5,797 nt of DNA, from contig CALQKL020000148.1 in NCBI GenBank assembly GCA_943331145.2, forward strand, positions 1-5,797, given 5' to 3'. Positions 5,550-5,797 of this stretch are shown piece by piece. The notes below the pieces were generated by a model, which made no database searches, was not told the DNA's origin, and was given only the letters and a program-made list of their open reading frames with translations. Each line of letters opens with the position of its first letter. Position 1 is the first letter of the stretch. The stretch is from Chitinophaga pinensis. GTDB lineage: Bacteria > Bacteroidota > Bacteroidia > Chitinophagales > Chitinophagaceae. Position numbers and translations under genes: made by a program.

Positions 5550-5797
5550 ATGCGAATTTACCATTTATGCTTTCTATTATTTTTTGTGGCCTGTAATGAG
5601 GAATCTGAAAAAAAAACGACTACTACTCCAGTTGCAGAATTGCCTAAGGTTAATTTGATGCAGGATTTAATTCAAAAATACCCAGACTCTATCATCTTAA
5701 AAGAAAATCTAATTCAGTATTATAGAGATTCTGCTGAATATAGTAAAGCAATTGAAATCACATCAAACTATTTAAAAGCAGATTCGTTAAATACAAA
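5550..5797 (+). CDS. TPR-containing lipoprotein (5' part only)
   Basis: The first 82 codons of a plus-strand gene run off the right edge. The product starts MRIYHLCFLLFFVAC: a short basic and hydrophobic signal peptide ending in a lipobox (FVA-Cys15), so it should be a signal-peptidase-II lipoprotein. Cys15 is followed by N-E-E-S-E, an acidic stretch similar to the lipoprotein export signal that sends Bacteroidota lipoproteins to the cell surface, and then a Thr-rich linker (23-26). From about residue 38, YPDS, KENLIQYYRDSAEYSKAIEI and YLKADS follow the helix-turn-helix spacing of tetratricopeptide repeats, including the Ala and Tyr/Leu positions and an Asp-Ser turn. TPR lipoproteins usually act as protein-binding scaffolds; the partner is unknown. 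The total length and repeat number cannot be seen. The ATG is preceded by an A-rich leader rather than a Shine-Dalgarno site. Confidence 0.86.
   Translation, partial: MRIYHLCFLLFFVACNEESEKKTTTTPVAELPKVNLMQDLIQKYPDSIILKENLIQYYRDSAEYSKAIEITSNYLKADSLNT

Overview
The window is AT-rich and compact, and it looks chromosomal. It most likely comes from a member of the Bacteroidota. The grounds are a fused RibBA, A/T-rich leaders without clear Shine-Dalgarno sites, a short lipoprotein signal followed by acidic residues, a TolB/PD40-type secreted propeller, and degenerate 7-bp and 9-bp tandem repeats between genes. The class or family cannot be settled from this sequence; Chitinophagia, Sphingobacteriia and Flavobacteriia all remain possible.

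Layout. Five genes lie on the minus strand. In transcription order they are: a secreted PD40 beta-propeller protein (5378-4293), an LpxH-like calcineurin-type metallophosphatase (4257-3370), a GT-B glycosyltransferase of the MJ1255-like type (3219-2230), a YbdK-type glutamate-cysteine ligase family 2 protein (2155-1043), and the 5' two-thirds or so of ribBA (791-1, running off the left edge). The gaps between them are 35, 150, 74 and 251 bp. At the right edge a divergent plus-strand gene begins (5550 onward): a TPR lipoprotein cut off after 82 codons. The 171-bp gap at 5379-5549 must hold both divergent promoters. No tRNA, rRNA, CRISPR, insertion sequence or integrase was seen, and no gene-free stretch exceeds 300 bp.

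How the genes fit together. The metallophosphatase and glycosyltransferase are plausible partners in envelope glycolipid or lipid A-related chemistry, but this is inference from family and adjacency. The propeller and the lipoprotein are envelope proteins of unknown role. RibBA supplies both entry reactions of riboflavin synthesis. The ligase family 2 protein stands without an obvious pathway partner.

The least ordinary content is in the intergenic DNA. There are two heptamer arrays, one starting 3 bp after the ligase stop codon and one containing the metallophosphatase stop codon. A nine-unit, strictly 9-bp-periodic array begins 36 bp upstream of the ribBA start. I see no convincing new defence, mobile or signalling system; the genes themselves are housekeeping or envelope types.
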